A stretch of DNA of 37,489 nucleotides from Planctomycetota bacterium (GCA_016213895.1 JACQZJ010000064.1:1-37489), one strand, 5' to 3'. Positions 8,926 to 17,195 are shown, numbered from the stretch's first letter. Notes: a model not told the origin generated them from the sequence alone. A program made the numbers and translations.

Positions 8926-10061
8926 GACTTCCTTACTCCCTTGCAGAAACGGGTGTCTTCGCGTGCGGATTGGACTGGCAGCACGGGGATTGCTCCGTCT
9001 GCCGGCGTTCGACGCGCTGGAAGGAACTGGTGCCAAGCCGCGGACTGCGGTCCTGGGCTCCCTGGTTCCTCAACGCGCTCCCCGGAGTCCTCGCGATCCA
9101 TGACCGAGGCCGTCCGGGGGCTCCGCTCGAAGCGCCGGCCAGAGCCAGACCCGCGTGAGGGGATCGCCTGCTTCCCAGGACGGAGGATTGGTCGGGCTTC
9201 TACCCGCGCGTGCGGCATGCCTTGCCGCCGCCGGGCCGACGATGCCGAAACCTGCGACAGCAAGATCCCCGGGCCCCGCACAACAAGCCGCCTGGCGTCT
9301 CCAGCCCTTCCTGCCATGTCAGGCACTCCCGTCCACCTTCTTCCTTCGGAGCCAGAGACCCACGCCGCGTCCTGCTGTGCATCTTGCGAAAAGGGAGGGG
9401 GAGGGGTAGCGATCCACGGGTTTTTCTTGGTGAATCTGCCCGGCCACCTCTCCCGGCAGGAGGCTCCGGTGAGGACGGCGCGATGCATGTCGTGCGCCAC
9501 GCGGATGAGCCGCCGTGCCTCCTCCGCGCCGATCGGCGCCCCTCGTCGGGCCGTGGCCCAGGTGAAGAGGTAGCGGGCGACCTCCCGGCGCGGACGGCCC
9601 AGCAAGTACTGCATCTCGACGATCTGAGCGTAGGGCTGCGGCAGGGCGCGCGCCGCCTGCGCGATGCTCCGCCGCAGGGCCGTGGCCGCGTCTCGCTCCG
9701 CGGTCTCGTCGGCTTGCGGCTCGGCGGCAAGCTCCTCTCCGCCGAGAGCCTGGGACGGCCCGAGCGCGGCCGAGGCAGCGCGACGGACGCCGGCGCTGGC
9801 GCTGCGCACGAGCCGCGCGAGCCAGGGCAGCTCCGACTCGACCGCTGCACCGGAGAGCACCCTCTGCCAGGCGCCGAGAAGCACCGCTTGAAACGCATCC
9901 TCGACTCCCGGCTCATCCAGCCCGCTGGCGCGGAGCGCCTGCCGCACCTCGGGACCGGCCGCTTCATGCCAGCGGGCAAGAGGCGCGGGGTCTCCGGCAG
10001 CCGCCCGGTTGAGAGCATCTAGAAGCCCCTCCGCCCGCCCGGTCAGCCTCGGCGTACGCAT
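8922..10061 (-). CDS. ECF-like RNA polymerase sigma factor with unusual C-terminal extension (379 aa)
   Basis: Residues of about 20-100 resemble sigma region 2 (GVEDAFQAVLLGAWQRVL, then LPWLARLVRSASAGVRRAA). Residues of about 128-200 resemble region 4 with a helix-turn-helix (LPQPYAQIVEMQYLLGRPRR, then GAEEARRLIRVAHDMHRAV). A conserved tail RFTKKNPWIATPPPPFSQD (209-227) follows. In the second copy (28052-28268) the equivalent tail is followed at once by a stop. Here no stop appears and the frame runs about 150 more codons of Arg/Ser/Gly-rich, apparently unstructured sequence to 8922, where TGA overlaps the next gene's ATG. The extension may be a read-through tail after stop loss or not be translated. 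ATG 10061 is chosen by alignment with the second copy. The sigma role is inferred from motif style and the target promoters are unknown. Confidence 0.7.
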   Translation of the reverse strand: MRTPRLTGRAEGLLDALNRAAAGDPAPLARWHEAAGPEVRQALRASGLDEPGVEDAFQAVLLGAWQRVLSGAAVESELPWLARLVRSASAGVRRAASAALGPSQALGGEELAAEPQADETAERDAATALRRSIAQAARALPQPYAQIVEMQYLLGRPRREVARYLFTWATARRGAPIGAEEARRLIRVAHDMHRAVLTGASCRERWPGRFTKKNPWIATPPPPFSQDAQQDAAWVSGSEGRRWTGVPDMAGRAGDARRLVVRGPGILLSQVSASSARRRQGMPHARVEARPILRPGKQAIPSRGSGSGRRFERSPRTASVMDREDSGERVEEPGSPGPQSAAWHQFLPARRTPADGAIPVLPVQSAREDTRFCKGVRKS

Positions 10062-10173
10062 GGCCTTCCCACGCCGCCTCCGCAACCCCCACCCGCCGCC
10101 GGGCGGAGGCTCCCGGCCGCGGCCAGAATCTGGACGCCGCAGGAAGGCGCCCGTCGCCTTCCAGCGCGCGTCC

Positions 10174-10223
10174 TCCCTACTTGCCGGAAGGGCGGGCGAC
10201 CATTTCACAAGAAACGAGAATAC
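10174..10223 (-). promoter_or_regulatory. Conserved upstream region of sigma-like gene, copy 1
   Basis: Read on the minus strand this 50-base block begins GTATTCTCGTTTCTTGTGAA and continues TGGTCGCCCGCC. It is about 80% identical, with one single-base gap, to 28339-28387 upstream of the deleted copy. It ends 112 bases before the start codon at 10061. Its conservation while the coding copy decayed suggests a promoter or operator, perhaps autoregulatory; that role is inference. Confidence 0.5.
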
Positions 10224-10257
10224 TCGCCCGCCGGCCGCCGGGAGGCCGTGGGCGCGC

Positions 10258-12621
10258 CTACGCCTTCTGCTTCCTCCGCGCCACGTACTCCAGGACCGCC
10301 CGGCACTGCTGCTCGCCGTCCATGCCCGCCTCCTTCAAGACCATCTGCGCCTGGCCGCTGCCCAGGAAGTGCCCCTTCTGGAAGGGGTACAGGGTCAGCG
10401 AGCGGCCGAGGTCGGAGCGGATCCAGCGATACATGGTCGGGAGCGTGAAGCCGGTGATGCCCATCGCGCTCTGAGCCACGTCCTCCGGGAAGATCCTCTG
10501 CTGCTCCGCAGGCGGCAGCGCGTCGAACAGCTCCGCGCTCGCCACGTAGTAGAGGTCGAGGTCCACGCCCTTCTTGTCGAGCAAGGGCAGCGCCTGCTCG
10601 ACGAAGGCCATGGTGACGCCGCTCCCCTGCAGCACGATCGAGCCCTCCGCCTTGCCCTTGGCCTTGCGCAACCGGTACACGCCCTGCGCGGCGTCCGTGG
10701 CCGGCGCCATCCTCAGGGCGCGGCGGTCCGGCACGGTCTCGTTCGGCCGCGTGACGAAAGGCGCGATCACGGCGAAGCGCCTGGCGAGAGCGGCGGTGAA
10801 CAGGGGCCAGAGCTCCTGCGGATCCCAGGGCGTGAGCGTGGCCGCCGTTCCGGCCGGGAAGTTCTCCTGCAGGAGCTGCAGCGGCTGCGGGTCGGCGTGG
10901 GTCGGGCCGTCCTCGCCTGTCTTGATGCCCGCGTGCGCGCACACCAGGATCATCGGCCGGTAGGCTTCCTTCTTGATGGCCTGGCGCGCCTGGCTGCCGA
11001 TGCAGTGGAGGCGCGCCGCGATGTGGCCGAGCGGCGCGATGAACGCGGCGTAGGACGAGGCAGCTCCGATGTGCCGGCCGAACGCGGCCAGGCCCGACGC
11101 GATCCCGGCCATGGCGTCCTCGCAGATGCCGCCGGCAGCCAGGCGGCGCGCGTTCGGGTTGTCCTGCGCGTTGTAGTAGCCGTCCGGGAACCCGTGCGCC
11201 GCGACCGAGACGCTCGTGGAATCGAGCAGGTCGGCGGCGGAGGCGAAGATCGCGCCCTTGCTCACCTTGTTGTAGTAGTTCAGGACCTTGCCCAGCTCGC
11301 CGCGCAGGGTCGTGGAGGTCCCGGGCCGCAGCTCGAACTCGGCGGGCACGGTGTCGCCGTTCTTCCGCGCCAGCTCGAAGGCCGCGGAGAGGTCGGGCGC
11401 GCCCTCGCGCGGCTTGCGCTTCTTGCCCTCGAGGCGCTGCCGCGCCTTCTCCAGCCGGGTGGTGAAGAACTTGTTCAGGCCGCTGTTCCCCTCGATCTCC
11501 TTCCTGACCAGCGACAGTGCGTCGAAAAAGCACTGCTCCATCACGGCGGCGCCGTCCTCGCCGGAGCAGCGCTGCTTGCCGTCGCAGCAGGCCGGGAGCT
11601 CGGCGCCCTTGCCTTCGAGCAGCGGCTTCATGGCGGCGTAGAAGCCCTCGGAGCAGAGCTTGTGGCCGCCGCCGTGCGAGGCGCGCCCCTCGATGCCGTA
11701 GCGCCAGCCCTTGACCGTGCGATAGACGATGGCGGTCGGCTGCCCGTTGTCGATGGCCGCCGCCTTGCGCTGCGCGGCGACGACCTGCTGGAAGTCCTTG
11801 CCGTCCGCCACGAACACGACGTTCCAGTCGTGCAGGTAGAACAGCTCCGCGGGATCCCACTGCACGTAGTCGCCCGGCTCGCGGCCGTCGCGGCACACGC
11901 GGTTCGAGTCGATCGACGCCTGGTTCCAGTCGAGGTGCACCACGGCGTTGTCCAGGCGCGCCGTGCCGGCCGCCGCCAGGGCCTCGGCCACGCGGCCGGG
12001 CGTCAGGCCGCCCTCGCCCTCGATGATGTGCACGCGCGGAGCGTTCTTGCCGTAGTAGTCGCGCGCGCCGAGCGCGAGCCCGAGGGAGGCCGTGACCCCC
12101 ACCCCGGACGCGCCGGTGGAGAGGCGCAGGAACGGCGTGGCAGGAGTCGGGTGCCCGTCCAGCGCCTTGGCCTTGAACTTGATGTAGAGCGGCGTGCGCG
12201 TCGCGGGGTTGCGCCGGAAGCCGAGCAGGTCCTCGAGGCGCAGGCGAAGCTCCTCGTCCGCGGGCAGGAGCGCCGGGGAGGCGGCGCGCGCCAGCTCGTC
12301 GCGCAGCGCCCACATCACGTACAGGCCGAGCGCCTTGTGCCCGGCCGCGTAGGAGATCAGGTCGGCGTCCTCGCGGTCCGGATTGGCGAGGTCGTAATCC
12401 ATGCCGTCGAAAAGCAGCGCGGTCACGATCCGGCCCGAGGAGATCGACCCGCCCGGGTGGCCGGACATCGGCACGTAGTTGTAGAGCAGGCTGCAGGTGC
12501 TGCGGTAGATCAGGTCGTAGGCCTCGAACTGCGCCAGCTCGCTCGCGGAGAGCGGGGCCTTTCCCATCTCGGACTGGATGTCGATGTAGATCCCGCGCCG
12601 GGGCCCGAGCGTGAAGGTCAT
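10258..12621 (-). CDS. Transketolase-family thiamine-diphosphate enzyme (copy B, 787 aa)
   Basis: Transketolase architecture: SGHPGGS (53-59), DLISYAAGHKALG, a cofactor stretch IEGEGGLTPGRVAEALAAAG followed by HLDWNQASID, then the pyrimidine-domain signature IKTGEDGPTHADPQPLQLL. The last is the GEDGPTH motif of true transketolases. A C-terminal domain ends in ARRKQKA. Like copy A it has GEGG...DWN instead of GDG...N, so the two are related but strongly diverged. The expected reaction is two-carbon ketol transfer between sugar phosphates in the pentose-phosphate pathway; the substrate range is not readable. ATG 12621 is supported by AAAGGAG upstream and skips an Arg-rich in-frame extension to 12699. 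It diverges from the MNT-HEPN gene. Confidence 0.85.
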   Translation of the reverse strand: MTFTLGPRRGIYIDIQSEMGKAPLSASELAQFEAYDLIYRSTCSLLYNYVPMSGHPGGSISSGRIVTALLFDGMDYDLANPDREDADLISYAAGHKALGLYVMWALRDELARAASPALLPADEELRLRLEDLLGFRRNPATRTPLYIKFKAKALDGHPTPATPFLRLSTGASGVGVTASLGLALGARDYYGKNAPRVHIIEGEGGLTPGRVAEALAAAGTARLDNAVVHLDWNQASIDSNRVCRDGREPGDYVQWDPAELFYLHDWNVVFVADGKDFQQVVAAQRKAAAIDNGQPTAIVYRTVKGWRYGIEGRASHGGGHKLCSEGFYAAMKPLLEGKGAELPACCDGKQRCSGEDGAAVMEQCFFDALSLVRKEIEGNSGLNKFFTTRLEKARQRLEGKKRKPREGAPDLSAAFELARKNGDTVPAEFELRPGTSTTLRGELGKVLNYYNKVSKGAIFASAADLLDSTSVSVAAHGFPDGYYNAQDNPNARRLAAGGICEDAMAGIASGLAAFGRHIGAASSYAAFIAPLGHIAARLHCIGSQARQAIKKEAYRPMILVCAHAGIKTGEDGPTHADPQPLQLLQENFPAGTAATLTPWDPQELWPLFTAALARRFAVIAPFVTRPNETVPDRRALRMAPATDAAQGVYRLRKAKGKAEGSIVLQGSGVTMAFVEQALPLLDKKGVDLDLYYVASAELFDALPPAEQQRIFPEDVAQSAMGITGFTLPTMYRWIRSDLGRSLTLYPFQKGHFLGSGQAQMVLKEAGMDGEQQCRAVLEYVARRKQKA

Positions 12622-12744
12622 CCTGGTTCTCCTTTGGACAGTGATCGCGGCCGCCGCGCGCCGGAGAGGTCTCGCCCCGGCCGCCTGGCGATGCAGCATG
12701 CGGAAGAGAGCCTGGGCATTCTACCCTGGCCCGCAGGTGTGCTC

Positions 12745-13560
12745 ATGATTCCGCAGCGTGATGACGTGAAGACGCGCCTGGCGCCGCTCTCAGCGCGGCC
12801 AGAGGTGCGCTTGATCGTTCTCTTCGGATCCGTGGCTCGGGGCCAGTCCACGGCCGGGAGCGACGTGGACCTCGGCGTCATCGCGGAGGGCGGGGCCCAG
12901 GCGCTCCTGCCCGAGGTGATGCGCCTCCTCGGCACGGACCGCGTGGATGTCGTCGACCTGAGGCGCGCCACCCCGCTGCTGGCCATGTCCGTGGCGCGAC
13001 ACGGCATGGCGCTGCACGAGGATCGCAGGGGGGCCTTCGCGTCGTTCGTCTCGCTGGCGCTGCGCCGTTTCGAGGACACGAGGAAGCTGCGCCGCCTGCG
13101 CGAGCAGGCGCTCTGGCGCTACGCGCGCCGCGTGCGGGGCGAGGCGGCCGGGGACGTCGTGGACCGCGAGCTGGCACGGCTGAGGCTCGACCGCATCCGG
13201 GAGAACCTGCGGCTGCTCGAACCGATCGCGCAACTTCCGCCCGCGCAATACGCCGAGGACGTCTACCGCAAGAAGGCGGCCGAGAAGCTGCTCCAGGAAG
13301 TGGTCGAGGCCGCGGCCGACGTGAACGCCCACGTCCTGGTCGAGAGCGGCCGCCCGGCTCCGGACGATCTCTACTCGAGCTTCCTCGGGCTCGCCGAGCT
13401 CGGCGTCCTCGACCAGGACCTGGCCCGGCTGCTCGCGCCGTCCGCGGGGCTCAGGAACCGGTTGGTTCACGAGTACGAGCAGATCGACGACGCCCTGGTT
13501 CTCGCGTCTCTGCGCGAGGCGCTCGACCTCTACCCGCGCTTCATCGCCGCGGTCCAGCAG
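12745..13560 (+). CDS. Fused MNT nucleotidyltransferase-HEPN protein (MntA-HepT type antitoxin-toxin), no in-frame stop
   Basis: Residues 1 to about 100 are a minimal nucleotidyltransferase domain: GSVARGQSTAGSDVDL (28-43), the GSx10DxD motif, and DVVDLRRA. After a helical linker, residues of about 138-270 are a HEPN domain with RNRLVHEY (237-244), that is R-x4-H-x-Y, the RNase motif plus the Tyr that MntA enzymes AMPylate in HepT toxins. The two are normally separate overlapping genes. Here one frame spans both, although the GTG at 13159 sits where hepT would start. ATG 12745 has AGGTG upstream. The recognisable domain ends near 13560, but the frame stays open to 16428, antisense to the OPT gene; the next stop is one frame over at 13598-13600. 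The real end is therefore unknown. Confidence 0.7.
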
Positions 13561-15585
13561 CGCGCCGAGCACGAGAATGCAGCCCACGCTCAGCAAGTAG
13601 GACGGAGCGGCGAAGAGCTGCGGAGTGCGCAAATCGCCGAAGGCCATGCCCGCGAACAAGAGGCCGAGCAGCGCCTCGCCGGCGATCATCCCGGACGCCA
13701 CCAGCACCCCCACGTTCGAGACCCTCTCCTTGGTCGCTGCCGTCGCCTGGCGCTTGTCCAGCGCGCGCTCGAGCAGCCCCTTCATCAAGCCGCCCACGAA
13801 GATGGCGAACGAGGTCTCGATCGGCAGGTACATGCCCACGCTGATCAGCATCGGGCTCTTCACCTGCATGAGGATGAGCGCCAGCCCCATGAAGACCCCG
13901 GCCACGATCAGGATCAGCTCGGTCTTCGCCTCGACGATCCCGCGGCCCACGACCGCCATCAGGCTGGCCTGCGGCGCGGCGAGCCTGTCGCCGCCGAAGC
14001 CCGCCTGCGTGCCGAGCACGTCGTTCTGCTGCTCGGGCTCGAGCGCCCGGATCTCGGCCAACGTGTACTGCGTGCCGGCGAGCTCCAGGTGCTTGCCCTG
14101 GTAGGTCACGCTCGCGACCTGCTGCTCCTCGAGGCGCTCCAGCTCATCCGCGACCGCGCCCTTCACGTCGCCGAGGTGCAGCAGCGCGAGCACGAAGAAC
14201 ATGACCACGGCGCTGGAGATGATGCCGAAGATGTCGCCGACCTGCATCCTCCAGGGCGTGCAGCCCAGGATGTGCCCGGCCTTCAGGTCCTGCATCATCT
14301 CCCCGGCCACGGACACGCTGGTGCAGGCGAACGCGGCCACCCCCAGGACGGCCGCGAGGCCGGCCTCGCCGTGCATGCCGAGCGCCACCATGAGGAACGC
14401 CACCACGATCAGCACCGAGACCGTCAGCCCGCTGGTCGGGTTGTTGCTCACGCCGATCATGCCCACGAGGTGCCCCGACACCGCGGCGAACACGAAGCCG
14501 AGGAAGAGCATCACGATGGCCGCGACGCCGGCGGGCATGAGCCGGCTGGTGAAGTAGTTGAAGACGAAGAGCATGACGCCGGTGATGACGCCGATCGCGA
14601 GCAGCGACCAGCGGATGTTGATGTCCCTCTCCGTGCGCGGCAGCTCCCCTTCGCCCTGCGCCGACTTGCGCACGTAAGAAAAGGAGCGCCGCAGGCCGGT
14701 GAAGAGGCTGCCACGCATGCGGTAGAGCGTGTAGAAGGCGCCGACCAGCATGCCGCCGATGGCGACGTAGCGCACCGAGCCCTTCCACACCGCGGTCAGC
14801 TCCGCCTGCCAGTCGGTCACCGCGCTCAGGTCGTCGCGATGGATGAAGTAGGCGATCAAGGGCGCGAGCAGGCCCCAGGCCAGCACGCCGCCGCTGAAGT
14901 TGATCGCCCCGAGCTTGGGCCCGATGATGTAGCCCACGCCGAAGTAGGCCGGGTTCATGCCGGGCGCGCGCAGGAGCAGGCTGCCCTTCGTGAGGCTGAC
15001 GAGCTTCTGCCAGCCGCCGGCCACCACCTGGAACTCCACCAGGGCCTTGAAGAAGGCGCCCGCGCCCATGCCCAGGAACAGGAAGCGCGAGCCGCTGGCG
15101 CCGGCCTGGCCCGACTTGTGGATCTCCGCCGCGGCGATCGATTCCGGGAAGGGCAGATCCTTGTCCTCGACCAGCACGCGCCTGAGGATGGTGACGAACA
15201 TGATCCCGAGCACGCCCGCGACGATGAGGATGATGGTCGAGATGATGGCGTGCTCGAACGAGAAGAAGGGATCCCACACGGAAGCGATGTAGAAGGCGGG
15301 CAGGGTGAAGGTCGCGCCGGTGGCGATGTTGCCGCCGATCGAGCCCACGGTGCGCGCCGCGTTCTCCTCGAGGAGCGTGCCCTTCATGGCCTTGATCACG
15401 GCCATGCCCACCACGGCGGTGGTGTAGGTCGCGGCGATCGTCATGCCGGCGGTCAACCCGAGGTAGGCGTTGGCCGCGCCCATGATCGCCGCCATGACCA
15501 CGCCCAGGAGCACGGCCTTGAGCGTGAACTCGGGCATCCGGGATTCGGCGGGAACCAGCGGGGTGGTGTGCTTCTCGTCTGCCAT
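12790..15585 (-). CDS. OPT-family oligopeptide/metal-chelate transporter with aberrant 3' end
   Basis: A polytopic inner-membrane protein: ATG 15585 (MADEKHTTPLVP) leads to EFTLKAVLLGVVMAAIMGAA and AYLGLTAGMTIAATY, the N-terminal signature of OPT transporters, with about 14-16 hydrophobic segments. Family members import oligopeptides or metal-siderophore complexes with protons; the substrate is unassigned here. Homology-like sequence ends with the last membrane helix (SYLLSVGCILVLGALL) near 13555, about 675 residues, a normal family length. The frame then continues 255 codons antisense to the MNT-HEPN gene before a stop at 12790. That tail is Arg/Gly/His-rich and almost certainly not native. 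An in-frame GTG at 15636 would add 17 residues. It is tail-to-tail with MNT-HEPN. Confidence 0.85.
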   Translation of the reverse strand: MADEKHTTPLVPAESRMPEFTLKAVLLGVVMAAIMGAANAYLGLTAGMTIAATYTTAVVGMAVIKAMKGTLLEENAARTVGSIGGNIATGATFTLPAFYIASVWDPFFSFEHAIISTIILIVAGVLGIMFVTILRRVLVEDKDLPFPESIAAAEIHKSGQAGASGSRFLFLGMGAGAFFKALVEFQVVAGGWQKLVSLTKGSLLLRAPGMNPAYFGVGYIIGPKLGAINFSGGVLAWGLLAPLIAYFIHRDDLSAVTDWQAELTAVWKGSVRYVAIGGMLVGAFYTLYRMRGSLFTGLRRSFSYVRKSAQGEGELPRTERDINIRWSLLAIGVITGVMLFVFNYFTSRLMPAGVAAIVMLFLGFVFAAVSGHLVGMIGVSNNPTSGLTVSVLIVVAFLMVALGMHGEAGLAAVLGVAAFACTSVSVAGEMMQDLKAGHILGCTPWRMQVGDIFGIISSAVVMFFVLALLHLGDVKGAVADELERLEEQQVASVTYQGKHLELAGTQYTLAEIRALEPEQQNDVLGTQAGFGGDRLAAPQASLMAVVGRGIVEAKTELILIVAGVFMGLALILMQVKSPMLISVGMYLPIETSFAIFVGGLMKGLLERALDKRQATAATKERVSNVGVLVASGMIAGEALLGLLFAGMAFGDLRTPQLFAAPSYLLSVGCILVLGALLDRGDEARVEVERLAQRRENQGVVDLLVLVNQPVPEPRGRREQPGQVLVEDAELGEPEEARVEIVRSRAAALDQDVGVHVGRGLDHFLEQLLGRLLAVDVLGVLRGRKLRDRFEQPQVLPDAVEPQPCQLAVHDVPGRLAPHAARVAPERLLAQAAQLPRVLETAQRQRDERREGPPAILVQRHAVSRHGHGQQRGGAPQVDDIHAVRAEEAHHLGQERLGPALRDDAEVHVAPGRGLAPSHGSEENDQAHLWPR

Positions 15586-15698
15586 GCTCGCGCTCGCGAC
15601 AGGGGGGGTTTCGGTGCGTCCGGTGAATCCGGACACGTGCGAAGTCTACTGGTGGCGAAAGCGAGGGGACAAGCAAATCGAGCCCCGCGCGCGCCGGG

Positions 15699-16196
15699 CT
15701 ACGGCGCGATCCAGATGCCGCTCGCCAGCACCGTGAGGTTGCCGGCCGCGTCCCGGCGCGCAATGCCGGCCACCACGACCGCCCGCAGGTGGTCGAGGCC
15801 GTGGAAACCCTGGAGGCCCGCCTCGATCAGCTCGCCGTCCTTCCGAAACTCGACCGTGGCGCTGGCGCGGGCCACCTCGGCCTGGTCCTCGCAGCAGAAG
15901 TCCCAGGGCGTGGCGCAGGAGTCCGCCCCCTTCTCGCCGCAGGCCGGAATGGAGCGATCGACGAGCGTGAGCACGGCGGCGCTGGCGACGAAGTCCCGTG
16001 CGCGCGCGCGCACGGCCACGACCTCGCCGTCTCTTGCCTCGGCGCGCACCGCGAGCAAGTCCTTTGCGCCCGCCGGCTCGGCGCTCAGGAAGAAGGAGTC
16101 AGGAAGCGCCGCGACCGCCGCGGGCGCTGGCTTCTCGCCGGCATCGCAGCCCGCGAGAACAACCAGGAACAGAGGGAGAAGACCGTATCGTGACAT
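15699..16196 (-). CDS. Small lipoprotein with Cys cluster, end of export operon (165 aa)
   Basis: The signal MSRYGLLPLFLVVLAGC has a clear lipobox (Cys17). The mature protein is mainly beta-rich with a central Cys cluster, CGEKGADSCATPWDFCCEDQ: five cysteines in 20 residues, suggesting disulfides or metal binding. No named family is assigned. GGAGG lies just upstream of ATG 16196. It begins 18 bases after the stop of the truncated permease and is probably the last gene of the minus-strand export operon. A sequence-based guess would be a periplasmic or surface accessory, but nothing fixes its role. Confidence 0.75.
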   Translation of the reverse strand: MSRYGLLPLFLVVLAGCDAGEKPAPAAVAALPDSFFLSAEPAGAKDLLAVRAEARDGEVVAVRARARDFVASAAVLTLVDRSIPACGEKGADSCATPWDFCCEDQAEVARASATVEFRKDGELIEAGLQGFHGLDHLRAVVVAGIARRDAAGNLTVLASGIWIAP

Positions 16197-16214
16197 GAGA
16201 ATCCTCCAGACGTG

Positions 16215-17195
16215 TCAATCCTCGCGCAGAGCAGCGGCCACATGCAAGCGCAGCGCGAGGAGCGAACGCGCCAGGGCGAGAGCGCCGAAGCCCAGGGCGC
16301 GCAGCGTGGCCAGCTCGCCGGCGCGCTCGCGCACGGCCGTATGCAGCGTGCTCGCTCCGGTGAGCAGGCCGGCGACCGCGATCAGCAGGCACATCGCCAC
16401 CACCAGACGCCTGAGCGGTCCGAAGTAGGCCGCGAGGTCCGCGTAGTAAGCGCTCGAGCGCACGCTCGAAAGCTCGAGGTCGAGCCGCCGCCGGCTGAAC
16501 ACCTCGAGCTCGGTGAACGCCCGCGGCGACTCGAGGCCGACGAATACGCACGAGATGTCGTCGCGCCGCGCCACGCCCATCAGTTCATGCAGCGGCGCCC
16601 AGATCTCCCCCTCGAGGGCGGTGCCGGGCGCAGCGAAGCGGCCGGAGACCCTGTACGCCCGGCCTTCGATACGAATGGTCGCACCGACTGCCAGGCGCTC
16701 GTCGGCCACGCCCAGGCGCGTCGCGGCGAGGCGGCCAGCGACGACCTCTCCCGGTCCGGGAGTCGATCCCTCGAGGAGCGTGACCGCGCCGTGCACCAGG
16801 AAGGCTCGGCTGGTCACGCCGCGCAAGAGCGCCGCGTGGCGCTCGGGCTCGTCGCCCAGGCAGATGTCGTAGGCGAGGTGGATCTCGGGCGAGACATGGG
16901 GTACACCCTCGCTCGAGCGCACGCCCTGCACCTCCGCGGCCACGATCTCGGCCACCGCCGGGCTGATGGCCGAGCGCATGACGTCGCGCTCCGAGGCGGC
17001 CGATACCAGGATCGCGACGTCCTCGCGCCCCATGCCGCTGAAGCCGCGGGAGAGCGCGCGGGAGAAGGCCGCGGCCGCGACGAGCAGCGCCGCGACCAGC
17101 GCGCAGGCGAGCACGCCGAGCAGCGACCGGAGCGGCCGGCGCAGCAGGTTCTTCGCCGCATAGTCGAAGGGCAAGAGGCGCAGTGCAACCATCAC
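16215..17195 (-). CDS. FtsX/MacB-type ABC permease lacking its last membrane helices (326 aa)
   Basis: The protein has the usual start (basic NLLRRPLRSLLG, then a helix of about 20 residues at 27-46), a periplasmic domain of about 200 residues and the second helix (LVVAMCLLIAVAGLLTGAST). The cytoplasmic FtsX signature follows (VRERAGELATLRALGFG). The family continues from there with two more membrane helices of about 60 residues. Here the frame ends after ARSLLALRLHVAAALRED, and the lipoprotein gene begins 18 bases later. No other frame downstream encodes the missing helices. The start ATG overlaps the stop of the neighbouring permease as ATGA. It probably pairs with permease 17192-18334, but its competence to form a channel is doubtful. 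Confidence 0.8.
   Translation of the reverse strand: MMVALRLLPFDYAAKNLLRRPLRSLLGVLACALVAALLVAAAAFSRALSRGFSGMGREDVAILVSAASERDVMRSAISPAVAEIVAAEVQGVRSSEGVPHVSPEIHLAYDICLGDEPERHAALLRGVTSRAFLVHGAVTLLEGSTPGPGEVVAGRLAATRLGVADERLAVGATIRIEGRAYRVSGRFAAPGTALEGEIWAPLHELMGVARRDDISCVFVGLESPRAFTELEVFSRRRLDLELSSVRSSAYYADLAAYFGPLRRLVVAMCLLIAVAGLLTGASTLHTAVRERAGELATLRALGFGALALARSLLALRLHVAAALRED

Noticed and set aside
13561-16428. Plus-strand frame continuing from MNT-HEPN across the OPT gene and beyond
   Set aside because: It is antisense to a clear membrane transporter and a lipoprotein gene; the translation is Arg/Gly/His-rich with no recognisable domain. Long antisense frames are common at this GC content.
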